Below, in pieces: positions 1 through 7,829 of a stretch of 35,122 nt of DNA. Under the pieces are notes generated by a model. The model did not search any database and was not told the DNA's origin. It saw nothing but the letters and a program-made list of their open reading frames with translations. Made by a program: the position numbers and the translations under genes. Position 1 is the stretch's first letter, and every line of letters begins with the position of its first letter. The DNA comes from Sphingobacteriales bacterium (lineage in GTDB: Bacteria; Bacteroidota; Bacteroidia; Chitinophagales; Chitinophagaceae), in the NCBI GenBank assembly GCA_023251235.1, contig JAHEZE010000025.1, positions 1 to 35,122 on the forward strand, given 5' to 3'.

Positions 1-30
1 AATTTGAATTAAAGTTATAAATAAAATTAA

Positions 31-59
31 AAACCTCATTCACAAATTGAATGAGGTTT
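31..59. terminator. Bidirectional hairpin terminator after the M20 peptidase gene
   Basis: An 11-bp perfect stem (31-41 AAACCTCATTC, 49-59 GAATGAGGTTT) has a 7-nt loop. It is followed by T-rich sequence on both strands. It lies 23 nt past the stop codon of the minus-strand peptidase gene, so it should end that transcript, and it could also stop plus-strand reading from outside the window. Confidence 0.8.
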
Positions 60-82
60 TTTAAAGTTTTTTCTTTCAACAT

Positions 83-1450
83 TTACATTTCTGCAAAATG
101 CTTATGGAAATAAGGAATCGTTTCTATTCCCTTATAATAATTTGCCAGGTTGAATTTTTCATTCGGGCTATGCAGGTTATCACTATCTAATCCAAAACCC
201 ATAAACACAATTTTAATTCCCAGCTCTTCTTCAAACAGGGAACAGATTGGAATACTGCCACCGCCACGCACCGGAATAGGATCCTTGCCGAACGTATCTT
301 TTATTGCTGCCGCGGCTGCTTTGTAAGCTTTACTGTCCACCGGGGTCATGTATGGTTCACCTCCATGATGTAAAGAGGCTTTCAATGTAATGGATGGAGG
401 CGCAATTTTATTTAAATGGCTTATCAGCAGTTCTGTTATTTTATCGCTGTTTTGATTTGGAACCAGCCTTGCTGAAATTTTTGCAAATGCTTTGGATGGT
501 AAAACCGTTTTTGCTCCTTCACCAGTATAACCACCCCATATACCATTTATTTCAAGGCTTGGACGAATACCGGTTCTTTCATTAGTAGTAAAACCTTTTT
601 CACCCCAGAGTTCTCTAACGCCTAAATCATCTTTATATTCTTTTTCATAATAAGGCGCTGCAGCCATTAATTTCCTTTCTTCTGCCGTAGCTTCCGCAAC
701 ATCGTCATAAAATCCTGGAATGGAGATGTGATTGTTTTCATCGTGAAGCGATGCAATCATATTTGCAAGAATAATGATGGGGTTAGCCACTGCACCCCCA
801 TACACACCACTATGTAAATCACGGTTGGGGCCAGTTACTTCCACTTCAATATAACTTAAGCCCCTTACGCCAATATCAATTGAGGGAGTATCAAGACTAA
901 TCATTGCCGTATCACTGATTAATACCACATCTGCTTTCAGCAAATCTTTATGGCTTTTTACAAAGTCAGCAAGGTTCATAGAGCCCACTTCTTCTTCTCC
1001 TTCAATACAAAATTTAATATTGGTACAAAGTGTGTTGGTTTGAACCATAATTTCCAATGCCTTAATGTGCATATAAAACTGTCCTTTATCATCGCAACTT
1101 CCTCTGGCAAATATTTTCCCGTCTTTAATCACCGGGTCAAAAGGGCCGCTGTTCCAGAGTTCCAGTGGTTCTGCCGGCTGTACATCATAATGGCCATACA
1201 CCAGCACTGTCGGTTTTGACGGATCAATAATTTTTTCGCCGTAAACAATCGGATGACCCGATGTTTGAAATAGTTCAGCCTTGTCAGCACCGGCATCCAG
1301 CATACGTTGCTTCACCATTTCTGCACATTTAACCATATCGCTTTTATGTTCGCTTTTTGCACTTACACTTGGGATGCGTAATAATTCCAGCAACTCATTT
1401 AAAAACCTGTCCTTATTCTTTTCCTGGTATTCTTTCCAAACCTGCAACAT
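83..1450 (-). CDS. M20 family metallopeptidase (dipeptidase)
   Basis: This 455-residue protein is a cytosolic zinc dipeptidase of the M20/M28 clan, close to CNDP/PepV-like enzymes that hydrolyse dipeptides. Visible metal-site motifs are GHYDVQP (H87, D89), RGSCDDKGQ (Asp120/121), EGEEEVGS (about 150-157) and a late LDSDNLHSPNE segment carrying the last His. The DLHSGVYGG segment in the middle is typical of the lid/dimerisation domain. Length is normal for the family and no signal peptide is present. The ATG at 1450 fits the start of homologues. A weak promoter box (TATCTTCG, minus strand, 1473-1480) lies 22 nt upstream. The gene is followed by a strong terminator, so it is probably a single-gene unit. 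Substrate specificity cannot be told from sequence. Confidence 0.9.
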   Translation of the reverse strand: MLQVWKEYQEKNKDRFLNELLELLRIPSVSAKSEHKSDMVKCAEMVKQRMLDAGADKAELFQTSGHPIVYGEKIIDPSKPTVLVYGHYDVQPAEPLELWNSGPFDPVIKDGKIFARGSCDDKGQFYMHIKALEIMVQTNTLCTNIKFCIEGEEEVGSMNLADFVKSHKDLLKADVVLISDTAMISLDTPSIDIGVRGLSYIEVEVTGPNRDLHSGVYGGAVANPIIILANMIASLHDENNHISIPGFYDDVAEATAEERKLMAAAPYYEKEYKDDLGVRELWGEKGFTTNERTGIRPSLEINGIWGGYTGEGAKTVLPSKAFAKISARLVPNQNSDKITELLISHLNKIAPPSITLKASLHHGGEPYMTPVDSKAYKAAAAAIKDTFGKDPIPVRGGGSIPICSLFEEELGIKIVFMGFGLDSDNLHSPNEKFNLANYYKGIETIPYFHKHFAEM

Positions 1451-1546
1451 AATATTAAAATTTTTGGGTAGGCGAAGATAAGAACTAAGCGTTTATTGTT
1501 TTACGTTTTTTCTGGCTCCTGCGGCAGGCCTTATGCTGCATACTTG

Positions 1547-1577
1547 AATAGCTGATTTCATAGTTATTTCAGCTATT
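1547..1577. repeat. Inverted repeat between dinB and the peptidase gene
   Basis: A perfect 9-bp inverted repeat (1547-1555 AATAGCTGA, 1569-1577 TCAGCTATT) with a 13-nt loop lies 25 nt beyond the dinB stop codon. There is no T-tract, so it is not a classic terminator. It could protect an mRNA 3' end or be a dispersed repeat. A GC-rich mini-palindrome (CCTGCGGCAGG, about 1518-1528) lies beside it. Confidence 0.4.
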
Positions 1578-1601
1578 GGAGAGTTTTTCGAGGAAGGCAT
1601 T

Positions 1602-2762
1602 TTATTCATCTTTCTTTTTTACTGTTACAGCTTTTTTTACCATTTTACTTCCATATCTATCTTTAATATCATCTACGGCTTTATAAAGATTTAGTTTCTC
1701 CACTTTGTTGTCAAACAAATTCATCTGCATGGTAAATGGAATAAGTTGGCTGAAGCGAACACCTACCAACCTGACAGGCCGGCCGGGTTGGTATGATTTA
1801 TTAAAGATATCTTTTGCTTTTGCAATTAACTCATCATCCAGGGCCGTATAATCTATTACTTCCTGGCGGGTGGTGGTTTCAAAATCCTTGTAACGGATCT
1901 TCACTGTTACACAACCGGTAAGCTTTTCATCTTCTCTTAAACCATAACAGGTTTTTTCTGTAAGCCTCACTAATTCTTTTTGCAGAAAATCAACATCTGT
2001 ATAATCGGTGTCAAATGTATTTTCATGACTCATACTTTTCTGTTTCCAATCGGTAGAAATCTCCGTACTACCTATTCCCTGCGACTTCCTCCATAGGCTT
2101 TCGCCCCATTTACCTAAATGGGCTTCTAAAAATTCAGGCGTTGATTTAGCTATGTCTTCAATTTTATATAAACCAAGTTTTTTTAATTGACTTTCTGTTT
2201 GTTTACCAACTCCATTAATTTTCTCAACTGCAAGCGGCCAGAGAAATTCTTTTTCTTTTCCGTGAGGGATTTCTAAAAACCCATTTGGCTTTGCTTCATT
2301 TGTTGCCATTTTACTGATAAACCTGGCGGAAGATAATCCGCAGGAAATAGGTAAGCCGGTTTTTTTAATTATTTCTTCTCTTAATTCTTTGGTGTATTTG
2401 CTTACACCAAAAAATTTTTCCATGCCGGTCATGTCGCAATAGAATTCATCAATGCTGGCTTTTTCAAACAGGGGAACTTTTTCGGCTATGATATCGGTAA
2501 CCCATCTTGAAAATTTACTGTAATCGCCACGACTGGCGTTGGTAACAATGGCATGTGGACATAGTTGCAATGCTTTTTTCATTGGCATAGCGGAATGAAT
2601 ACCGAATTTTCTTGCTTCATAACTGCAAGCAGCAACAACACCTCTTTCATATCCACCCACTAATACCGGTTTTCCTTTCAGTGAAGGATTGTTGAGAATT
2701 TCTACTGAAACAAAAAATGAATCCAGATCGAAATGGGCAATATGATGCAAAGATTCTGACAC
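1602..2762 (-). CDS. dinB: DNA polymerase IV (Y-family translesion polymerase)
   Basis: A 386-residue Y-family polymerase that copies past lesions during DNA damage. The palm carries FDLDSFFVSVE (Asp12 and Asp14, with Phe16/17 as the steric-gate region) and the second acidic motif SIDEFY. The fingers contain ACSYEARKFGIHSAMP. The thumb helix-hairpin-helix reads KINGVGKQTESQLKKLG, and a little-finger domain follows. The C-terminus has no recognisable beta-clamp peptide. The start is GTG at 2762, since no ATG precedes the conserved IAHFDLDSFF. It lies 14 nt after rimM, so read-through from rimM is possible. It also has its own TAnnTTTG box only 4 nt upstream, predicting a leaderless transcript. 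No LexA-type operator was recognised. Confidence 0.92.
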   Translation of the reverse strand: MSESLHHIAHFDLDSFFVSVEILNNPSLKGKPVLVGGYERGVVAACSYEARKFGIHSAMPMKKALQLCPHAIVTNASRGDYSKFSRWVTDIIAEKVPLFEKASIDEFYCDMTGMEKFFGVSKYTKELREEIIKKTGLPISCGLSSARFISKMATNEAKPNGFLEIPHGKEKEFLWPLAVEKINGVGKQTESQLKKLGLYKIEDIAKSTPEFLEAHLGKWGESLWRKSQGIGSTEISTDWKQKSMSHENTFDTDYTDVDFLQKELVRLTEKTCYGLREDEKLTGCVTVKIRYKDFETTTRQEVIDYTALDDELIAKAKDIFNKSYQPGRPVRLVGVRFSQLIPFTMQMNLFDNKVEKLNLYKAVDDIKDRYGSKMVKKAVTVKKKDE

Positions 2763-2766
2763 AGTT

Positions 2767-2774
2767 CAAAGGTA
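2767..2774 (-). promoter_or_regulatory. Predicted -7 box of a leaderless dinB promoter
   Basis: On the minus strand this reads TACCTTTG, a full match to the Bacteroidota TAnnTTTG box. Exactly 4 nt (AACT) separate it from the GTG start. Transcription starts in this phylum lie about that far from the box, so the start codon would be at or next to +1. The box is inside the 3' end of rimM. A TTTC at the -33 position is a weak match. Confidence 0.5.
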
Positions 2775-2776
2775 GA

Positions 2777-3289
2777 CTACAGATAAATTTCCAGAAAACC
2801 ATCCGGCAAATCGACAATCACTTCTTTCTTTTTATGATCAATTTTTTTCAAAAAGGTTTCGTTAATCGGAATCAGTACTTCTTTATTTTTTATTTCTATT
2901 CTGCATAGTAACTGATGAGGTTGTTCCACTACTTCCAATATTTCACTCAGCCGGTCTTTATTATTAATGATGCTATACCCCAGCAAACTTGCCGGTGCAG
3001 ACTTTGCAGCATATTTCTTAAAATCTTCCTCTTTTAACCATATTTCTTTTTGGGAAAGTTTAGCAGCAGCTTCTCTTGTGTCAATACCTTCCAGCTTCAG
3101 ATAAATTTCATTTCCCGATTTTATTTTTGTGCTTTCAATAAACCAGGGAAAGAAAGAATCTTTTTTATCTTCAGTAAAAATTGTTTTCAGGTCTTTCAGG
3201 GAAGTTTTCTTTCCCAGCTCATGTTTTAAAATAAGCTCGCCGGTTAGTCCATGAACAGCTACAAGTTTTCCAGTTTTGAAATATTGCAT
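2777..3289 (-). CDS. rimM: Ribosome maturation factor RimM
   Basis: A 170-residue RimM, which binds S19 and helps mature the head of the 30S subunit. The N-terminal RimM beta-barrel starts with GKLVAVHGLTGELILKHELG. The linker around residues 65-85 contains the YLKLEGIDTREAAAKLSQKEIWL pattern, split here between the two domains. The C-terminal PRC-barrel runs from LLGYSI to the end (VPLP-like DLPDGFLEIYL). Length is normal. It sits downstream of rpsP as in many bacteria, but a terminator and a separate promoter lie between them. A large hairpin repeat ends 2 nt before the ATG, so the leader could limit translation. Confidence 0.92.
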   Translation of the reverse strand: MQYFKTGKLVAVHGLTGELILKHELGKKTSLKDLKTIFTEDKKDSFFPWFIESTKIKSGNEIYLKLEGIDTREAAAKLSQKEIWLKEEDFKKYAAKSAPASLLGYSIINNKDRLSEILEVVEQPHQLLCRIEIKNKEVLIPINETFLKKIDHKKKEVIVDLPDGFLEIYL

Positions 3290-3291
3290 AA

Positions 3292-3363
3292 TAGTGAATG
3301 GTCAATGGTGAACGGTGAAATAGTAATAGTTGAGTTGTCTGTATTGCCCATTGACTATTCACA
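3292..3363. repeat. Palindromic GTGAATGG-type repeat in the rimM leader
   Basis: The arms are 3292-3308 (TAGTGAATGGTCAATGG) and 3347-3363 (CCCATTGACTATTCACA), which pair with about two mismatches. The same GTGAATGGT/ACCATTCAC vocabulary recurs inside sir (16294-16361) and hisS (33758-33793). The element would fold in the rimM mRNA leader, since the predicted promoter is at 3391-3398. Confidence 0.7.
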
Positions 3364-3390
3364 ATCGACGAAAAAAATTCAATAGAGTTA

Positions 3391-3398
3391 CAAAAGTA
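3391..3398 (-). promoter_or_regulatory. Predicted rimM promoter -7 box
   Basis: The minus strand reads TACTTTTG, a full TAnnTTTG match, giving a start near 3386 and a leader of about 95 nt. No good -33 element was seen. It lies downstream of the rpsP terminator, so rimM is likely transcribed separately from rpsP. Confidence 0.5.
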
Positions 3399-3403
3399 CA
3401 GGG

Positions 3404-3434
3404 GTGTGACGCAAGAGAAGCCTCATAGCAGTAA
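3404..3434 (+). repeat. Dispersed GTGyGACGCAA repeat, copy 1
   Basis: This stretch matches 21188-21218 (inside hemCD) at 25 of 31 positions. Both run from GTGYGACGCAA to TAGYAGTAA. Shorter, more diverged relatives are at 4095-4108 (minus) and about 15001-15040 (minus). Confidence 0.55.
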
Positions 3435-3447
3435 AAAATTTGGGGAT

Positions 3448-3476
3448 AAAAAAATCCCCCGACAAAGTCAGGGGAT
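3448..3476 (-). terminator. Rho-independent terminator of rpsP
   Basis: The hairpin at 3454-3476 pairs ATCCCC with GGGGAT and GAC with GTC around an AAA loop, with one C/A mismatch. On the minus strand six T residues follow directly (3448-3453). It lies 25 nt past the rpsP stop codon and separates rpsP from rimM. Confidence 0.85.
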
Positions 3477-3501
3477 CAATACTTTCCGGATCGGATAGTG
3501 G

Positions 3502-3948
3502 CTAAGCTTCTCCGCTGTTGCTGCTTTCTGGCCTTCTTTCAGGGCGTCGGTCACCTTGCGGTCTGCGTCCACGACGATTTCTCATCGCATCTTCCTGGCG
3601 CTTCCTGATCTGAGTCTCATGTTCGCTGAACCATTTCTGGAATTTTTCCATGGCGGTAGCGTCATCAAATAGACCCAGTTTTACTCCACGCAGCAGGTGT
3701 TTCAGGTACAATACACCTTTAAAACTCAGAATCCGGCGAACAGTATCGGTGGGTTGAGCACCTTTGTTCAACCAATCTAATGCTCTTTGCCTGTCCACTT
3801 GAATGGTAGCTGGAATGGTAAGAGGGTTGTAGGTTCCAAGTTTCTGAATGAATTTACCATCGCGGGGGCTGCGGGAATCTGCAACAACGATGAAGTAGAA
3901 CGGTCTTTTTTTTGAACCGTGTCTTTGCAAACGGATTTTAACTGGCAT
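3502..3948 (-). CDS. rpsP: 30S ribosomal protein S16
   Basis: A 148-residue S16 of the small ribosomal subunit. Residues 1 to about 85 are the conserved core, beginning [18 protein letters not shown] and including the [21 protein letters not shown] segment. The remaining ~60 residues are a highly basic tail ending in [18 protein letters not shown]-type repeats. Such tails are usual in Bacteroidota S16 and make it longer than the ~82-residue E. coli protein. The ATG at 3948 matches the invariant N-terminus. A good promoter lies upstream (4011-4041) and a terminator directly downstream. Confidence 0.96.
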   Translation of the reverse strand: MPVKIRLQRHGSKKRPFYFIVVADSRSPRDGKFIQKLGTYNPLTIPATIQVDRQRALDWLNKGAQPTDTVRRILSFKGVLYLKHLLRGVKLGLFDDATAMEKFQKWFSEHETQIRKRQEDAMRNRRGRRPQGDRRPERRPESSNSGEA

Positions 3949-3991
3949 TTTAAATAGACATTTAAATGCGTGAACAAAAATTGTTTAGAAA

Positions 3992-4005
3992 CCGGTAAAA
4001 ACCGG
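3992..4005. other. Short hairpin in the rpsP leader
   Basis: CCGGT (3992-3996) and ACCGG (4001-4005) form a 5-bp GC-rich stem with an AAAA loop in the predicted rpsP 5' leader. It starts close to the transcription start. It may stabilise the mRNA or act in autoregulation; nothing else supports a function. Confidence 0.35.
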
Positions 4006-4010
4006 GAGAG

Positions 4011-4041
4011 CAAATGTAAGCAAGGAATGGCATAATGCCAA
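4011..4041 (-). promoter_or_regulatory. rpsP promoter (-33 TTGG, -7 TACATTTG)
   Basis: On the minus strand the -7 box is TACATTTG (4018-4011) and the -33 element TTGG (4041-4038), spaced 19 nt. The same TTGG-19-TAnnTTTG layout is seen for cysH and the toxin-antitoxin promoter. The predicted leader is about 55-60 nt. Confidence 0.7.
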
Positions 4042-4094
4042 TAATGGAAAAAATATAGTTTTTGTTAACGGCATTTGGCCCTGATTGGTCTGTA

Positions 4095-4108
4095 GTTACG
4101 TCGCACTC
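4095..4108 (-). repeat. Dispersed GTGCGACGyAAC repeat, short copy
   Basis: On the minus strand this reads GAGTGCGACGTAAC, sharing 13 of 14 bases with the copy in hemCD (GAGTGCGACGCAAC, about 21186-21199). It is the only recognisable content in the 230-bp gap between rpsP and ffh apart from the rpsP promoter. Confidence 0.4.
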
Positions 4109-4178
4109 TTTTGCTTTTATTAATTCTACTGAGCTTATTTGTTTGAAGACAGACAAGTCAAGGTATCGGTTTCTTCAA

Positions 4179-5501
4179 CTACTTCATTCCGGACATCATT
4201 TTTCCAAACATTCCAGATTTATTCATGCCCTTCATCATATCCCGCATTTGTTCAAACTGTTTCATAAATGCATTTACCTCGCTAATGTCCTTTCCACATC
4301 CACTGGCAATTCTTTTTTTCCTGCTCATATCAATGAGATCGGGATTTGCTTTTTCTTCCACTGTCATAGAATTGATCATAGCTTCAATACCTTTAAATGA
4401 ATTGTCATTAATGTCAATGTCTTTCATTTGCTTTCCCATTCCGGGAATCATACCAAGCAGATCTTTCATGTTTCCCATTTTCTTTATCTGCTCCAGCTGT
4501 ATTTTAAAATCAGCAAAGTCAAATTTGTTTTTGCGGATTTTGCCTTCCAGTTTTTTTGCTTCTTTTTCGTCAAATTGCTCCTGCGCTTTTTCAACCAATG
4601 TAGTTATATCACCCATGCCAAGAATACGTTGAGCCATCCTTTCAGGATAAAATACATCCAACGTATCCATTTTTTCACCACTACTGGTAAACTTGATTGG
4701 CTTTGTAACTGTATACTTTATTGAAAGAGCTGCACCACCCCTTGTATCGCCATCAAGTTTTGTAAGTACTACTCCTGTAAAATCAAGCCGGTCATTAAAT
4801 GCTTTGGCAGTATTCACTGCATCCTGACCGGTCATGCTGTCTACCACAAATAAAATTTCCTGCGGGTTCGCAACTTTTTTTATGTTGGCTACTTCGGTCA
4901 TCATTACTTCATCAATGGCCAGCCGGCCGGCAGTATCGATAATGACAACATTTTTATTTTTGCTTCTGGCTTCTTTGATTGCATTTTGCGCAATGGAAGA
5001 AGCATCTTTATTTTCTTCTTCAATATAAACATCTACACTAATCTGTTCACCCAAAATTCTTAACTGTTCCATGGCAGCAGGGCGATAAATGTCTGCGGCC
5101 ACCAGTATGGGGGAGAGACCTTTTTTTGTTTTCAGATAATTGGCAAGCTTGCCACTGAAAGTTGTTTTACCGGATCCCTGTAAACCGGCTATTAAAATGA
5201 CTGCCGGACTACCTTTGGCATTGAAACTGCTTTCCTGTCCCCCCATCAGTTCGGTCAGTTCATCTTTCACAATTTTTACCATTAACTGACCAGGACTGAT
5301 GGCATTGATAACCTTTTCACCAATTGCCTTTGCTTTTACACGATCTGTAAAATCTTTGGCTATTTTAAAATTTACGTCTGCATCCACCAATGCCCGGCGA
5401 ATGTCCTTTAACGTTGCGGTTATATTGAGCTCTGTAATTCTTGCCTGGCCTTTAAGATTTTTAAAGGCTGATTCGAGATGCTCTGATAAACTCTGAAACA
5501 T
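4179..5501 (-). CDS. ffh: Signal recognition particle protein Ffh
   Basis: A 440-residue SRP54-type GTPase that binds 4.5S RNA and signal sequences and docks with FtsY. The N domain starts MFQSLSEHLESAFKNLKG. The G domain has GLQGSGKTTFSGKLA (P-loop), DIYRPAA, DTAGR and TKLDGDTRGG. The methionine-rich M domain ends with repeated GMNKSGMFGKMMSGMK-like sequence. The start was set at 5501 because Ffh proteins begin MFxxLsxxL. The longer frame from 5570 would begin inside the predicted promoter (5568-5575), so its first 23 codons are leader. Confidence 0.95.
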   Translation of the reverse strand: MFQSLSEHLESAFKNLKGQARITELNITATLKDIRRALVDADVNFKIAKDFTDRVKAKAIGEKVINAISPGQLMVKIVKDELTELMGGQESSFNAKGSPAVILIAGLQGSGKTTFSGKLANYLKTKKGLSPILVAADIYRPAAMEQLRILGEQISVDVYIEEENKDASSIAQNAIKEARSKNKNVVIIDTAGRLAIDEVMMTEVANIKKVANPQEILFVVDSMTGQDAVNTAKAFNDRLDFTGVVLTKLDGDTRGGAALSIKYTVTKPIKFTSSGEKMDTLDVFYPERMAQRILGMGDITTLVEKAQEQFDEKEAKKLEGKIRKNKFDFADFKIQLEQIKKMGNMKDLLGMIPGMGKQMKDIDINDNSFKGIEAMINSMTVEEKANPDLIDMSRKKRIASGCGKDISEVNAFMKQFEQMRDMMKGMNKSGMFGKMMSGMK

Positions 5502-5529
5502 AATCCTGATTATTTCCTGATAATAAATA

Positions 5530-5558
5530 AAAAGTGAACTTTTAAAAGTCCACTTTTT
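5530..5558. other. Long near-perfect palindrome in the ffh leader
   Basis: AAAGTGAACTTTT (from 5531) is followed directly by AAAAGTCCACTTT, a 26-bp palindrome with one mismatched pair. It lies between the predicted promoter and the ffh start. It has essentially no loop, so it suits a dimeric protein operator or a cruciform better than an RNA hairpin. Confidence 0.5.
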
Positions 5559-5567
5559 AAAGAGATG

Positions 5568-5575
5568 CAAAGATA
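5568..5575 (-). promoter_or_regulatory. Predicted ffh promoter -7 box
   Basis: The minus strand reads TATCTTTG, a full match to TAnnTTTG and identical to the cysH box. The predicted start near 5562 leaves a leader of about 60 nt that contains the palindrome. No clear -33 element is seen. Confidence 0.55.
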
Positions 5576-5631
5576 AAGTAGAAGGGTAGAATTTATTTCA
5601 GTGAAATATTTTTAATTTGTTAATGCGGGAT

Positions 5632-6501
5632 TTATATACCTAAATAAGTTCTTAAAAGGTTACATCGGGTATTTGTTTTCAGTTTGGTGATGGCCTTGTC
5701 CTTTATCTGGCGTACCCTTTCACGGGTAAGGCTGAACCGTTCTCCAATATCTTCAAGGCTCATAGGGTGATCTACGCCAATACCAAAGAAAAAGCAGATA
5801 ACCTCTTTTTGTCTTTCTGTTAATGCTGTAAGACTTCTTTCAATCTCAATTTTTAAGGATTGTGTATGATCAAGCTCTCCATCTGTTTTTTCAGCATTGG
5901 GATTTTCCATCACATCCAATAATGTATTTTCTTCTCCTTCAGCCAAAGGCGTATCCATACTTACATGCCTGGAAGAAATACCCATTGAAGCAGATACTTC
6001 TTCAATATCCATTTCCAAAGCTTCTGCCAATTCTTCAGTAGACGGCTCTCTTTCATATTCCTGTTCTAATCTGGAAAAGGTTTTTTGAATACGGTTAGTG
6101 AGTCCTACCTTATTTAAAGGCAACCGGACAATTCTGGCTTGCTCAGCCAAAGATTGAAGAATACTTTGCCGGATCCACCATACAGCATAAGAAATAAATT
6201 TGAAACCACGGGTTTCATCAAAACGCTGAGCTGCTTTAATCAGCCCAAGATTTCCTTCATTAATCAGGTCCGGTAAGGATAATCCCTGGTTTTGGTATTG
6301 CTTGGCTACGGAAACTACAAAACGAAGATTTGCCTTGGTCAATCGATCCAGAGATTTTTGATCGCCTTGACGGATCAGACGAGCCAGCTTAACTTCTTCT
6401 TCGGAGGAAATGAGTTCGACTTTGCCGATTTCCTGAAGGTACTTTTCAAGACTTTGAGATTCACGGTTTGTAATCGACTTAGTGATCTTGAGTTGCCTCA
6501 T
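5632..6501 (-). CDS. rpoD: Primary RNA polymerase sigma factor (RpoD/SigA)
   Basis: A 289-residue group 1 sigma-70 factor. It lacks region 1.1, as do Bacteroidota primary sigma factors. Region 1.2 is [16 protein letters not shown]. Region 2 includes [37 protein letters not shown] and [15 protein letters not shown]. Region 3 follows (RLPLNKVGL onwards). Region 4.2 has the helix-turn-helix [20 protein letters not shown]. The start was set at the second ATG (6501) because homologues begin MRQLKITKS; the ATG at 6507 would add two residues. This sigma factor recognises TAnnTTTG promoters, which fits the boxes found across the window. Confidence 0.95.
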   Translation of the reverse strand: MRQLKITKSITNRESQSLEKYLQEIGKVELISSEEEVKLARLIRQGDQKSLDRLTKANLRFVVSVAKQYQNQGLSLPDLINEGNLGLIKAAQRFDETRGFKFISYAVWWIRQSILQSLAEQARIVRLPLNKVGLTNRIQKTFSRLEQEYEREPSTEELAEALEMDIEEVSASMGISSRHVSMDTPLAEGEENTLLDVMENPNAEKTDGELDHTQSLKIEIERSLTALTERQKEVICFFFGIGVDHPMSLEDIGERFSLTRERVRQIKDKAITKLKTNTRCNLLRTYLGI

Positions 6502-6792
6502 GCTCATAGGTATGGGTTTTTATTGGTTGTTTATAGGATAAAAGAATATTGACTTGTCACCTTGAAATCTCACTATCTTCCTGACTTCTTCAGAACATAT
6601 TGAACGTCAGAGCAATTTAGTGAAAATAGAAATACTACCAAAAATTAGTTTGACCACCAGTTATAACGAATTCGGGTCATGTTTATTTTCCTGGAAGCTC
6701 CCAAAACATAAAGTGAGTAAAAATAATAGATAAAATACTTTGCAGGATGAATTTATTATTTATTATTGCACGGATTGATAATAGAATTAAAG

Positions 6793-7173
6793 ATGAATCA
6801 AAAGCAGTTATATACATTAGAATTTTTAGTGAGGTGTTCTCCAAGTATCCTGTATGAATTTCTAGCTACACCTGCAGGACTGCAGGAATGGTTTGCTGAT
6901 AAAGTAGATGAAAGGGATAATGTATTCAGCTTTACATGGAATGGGGTTGCTGATAAGGCCGAATTATTAGAAAGCGAACAAGATAAATTCATCCGTTTTC
7001 ACTGGCTGCATATGCCTAAAGAAGAATACTTTGAATTCAGGATTTTAAAATCAGAGGTTACTAATCAAACCATACTGATGATAAAAGATTTTGCAGACAA
7101 AAAGGAAATCAAAGACCAAACCAGGTTATGGGATTACCAGGTCAAAGAACTCTTTCACAGGTTAGGAAGTTAA
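6793..7173 (+). CDS. START-like / SRPBCC-fold domain protein
   Basis: A 126-residue single-domain protein of the Bet v1/START-like (SRPBCC, AHSA1-like) fold. Near the start it has the conserved pattern RCSPSILYEFLATPAGLQEWFADKV, split by the first loop. Acidic beta-strands (FSFTWNG, KFIRFHWL, YFEFRILKSE) follow, then a C-terminal helix DYQVKELFHRLGS. Members of this Bacteroidota family are small, cytosolic and of unknown ligand. I chose the ATG at 6793 over 6766 because homologues start a few residues before the ExxxxxSPxxLY motif. A near-match promoter box (TACTTTG, 6737-6743) lies about 50 nt upstream. It converges on the next gene with a 4-bp overlap of stop codons. Confidence 0.75.
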   Translation: MNQKQLYTLEFLVRCSPSILYEFLATPAGLQEWFADKVDERDNVFSFTWNGVADKAELLESEQDKFIRFHWLHMPKEEYFEFRILKSEVTNQTILMIKDFADKKEIKDQTRLWDYQVKELFHRLGS

Positions 7174-7781
7174 TTACAAAAGCGTAAAAGCAATTCAAAA
7201 TTCTTCAGAAGCTTTATTTCCATTTTGTTTAATTGATCAAGAGGAATTTTTATTGCAATCTTTATAAAAAGTTTTCCAAAAATTATTTTTTTCAAGTCCT
7301 GAGAGGGTATTTGAGCAATCATTTTATAATTATCTGGTTCAAAGTGATGTTCCCATTCCTTTTCTCCTACACATAAATAAAAACCAGCAGATGAAAAGGA
7401 GGAAAGATTTTCAATAATAGATTTTTGTAACATGATTTTATACTTTCCTGATAGATGAAGGGTAATGCTGAAAAAATTTCCCCACCAGAATAAAGTACGG
7501 ATAGCCAATATATTTTCAATTTTAAAATGCCTGGGATAATCCAGCACTAACCAGGGAAGCCCTTTGTAATTTTCTCCTTTTGAAATTTTATAGGATGTCT
7601 TTAAAACCTCCTTTGGAAAAACCAAAGCATATTTTTCCAATATTGTTTGCTGCTTTAATTGTAATTCTTCCAGGAACTGTTTTAATTTTTGAATAATGCC
7701 ATTCTTTGTTAAAATAATATCTGAATTAATTACTAAGCCCATCTCAAAAGGCAAAAGCTGTATTTTTGTTTGATCCTTCAT
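7170..7781 (-). CDS. Conserved hypothetical protein, 203 aa
   Basis: I do not recognise a named family. The protein is lysine-rich, has no signal peptide and no clear membrane span. Aromatic patches (LPWLVLDYPRHF, FWWGNFFSITLHLSG, AGFYLCVGEKEWEHHFEP) suggest a folded alpha/beta protein. Segments such as KGLPWLVLDYPRHF and RTLFWWGNFFS look conserved rather than random, and the AT-rich codon use matches the neighbours. It is transcribed divergently from the LptF/G gene and converges with the START-like gene. A TATTTTTG box 4 nt before the ATG predicts a leaderless mRNA. Function is unknown. Confidence 0.65.
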   Translation of the reverse strand: MKDQTKIQLLPFEMGLVINSDIILTKNGIIQKLKQFLEELQLKQQTILEKYALVFPKEVLKTSYKISKGENYKGLPWLVLDYPRHFKIENILAIRTLFWWGNFFSITLHLSGKYKIMLQKSIIENLSSFSSAGFYLCVGEKEWEHHFEPDNYKMIAQIPSQDLKKIIFGKLFIKIAIKIPLDQLNKMEIKLLKNFELLLRFCN

Positions 7782-7785
7782 TTCT

Positions 7786-7793
7786 CAAAAATA
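7786..7793 (-). promoter_or_regulatory. Predicted leaderless promoter box of the unknown gene
   Basis: The minus strand reads TATTTTTG, then AGAA, then the ATG at 7781. This is the same 4-nt spacing seen at dinB and rlmN. No clear -33 element. Confidence 0.45.
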
Positions 7794-7829
7794 ATAACTG
7801 GTTCTCCCTTATGAACGGATACGGCTAAT

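Noticed and set aside
4225-4632. Open frames on the strand opposite ffh and other long genes
   Set aside because: They mirror the real genes, have no homology or promoter, and their composition fits antisense shadows.
5502-5570. N-terminal extension of Ffh from an upstream ATG
   Set aside because: The upstream ATG lies within the predicted -7 box and the extension covers a palindromic leader. Ffh proteins begin at the MFQSL position.
6508-6792. Possible small RNA or tRNA upstream of rpoD
   Set aside because: No cloverleaf, strong hairpin or terminator was seen in this 285-bp gap; only a weak TACTTTG box near 6737.
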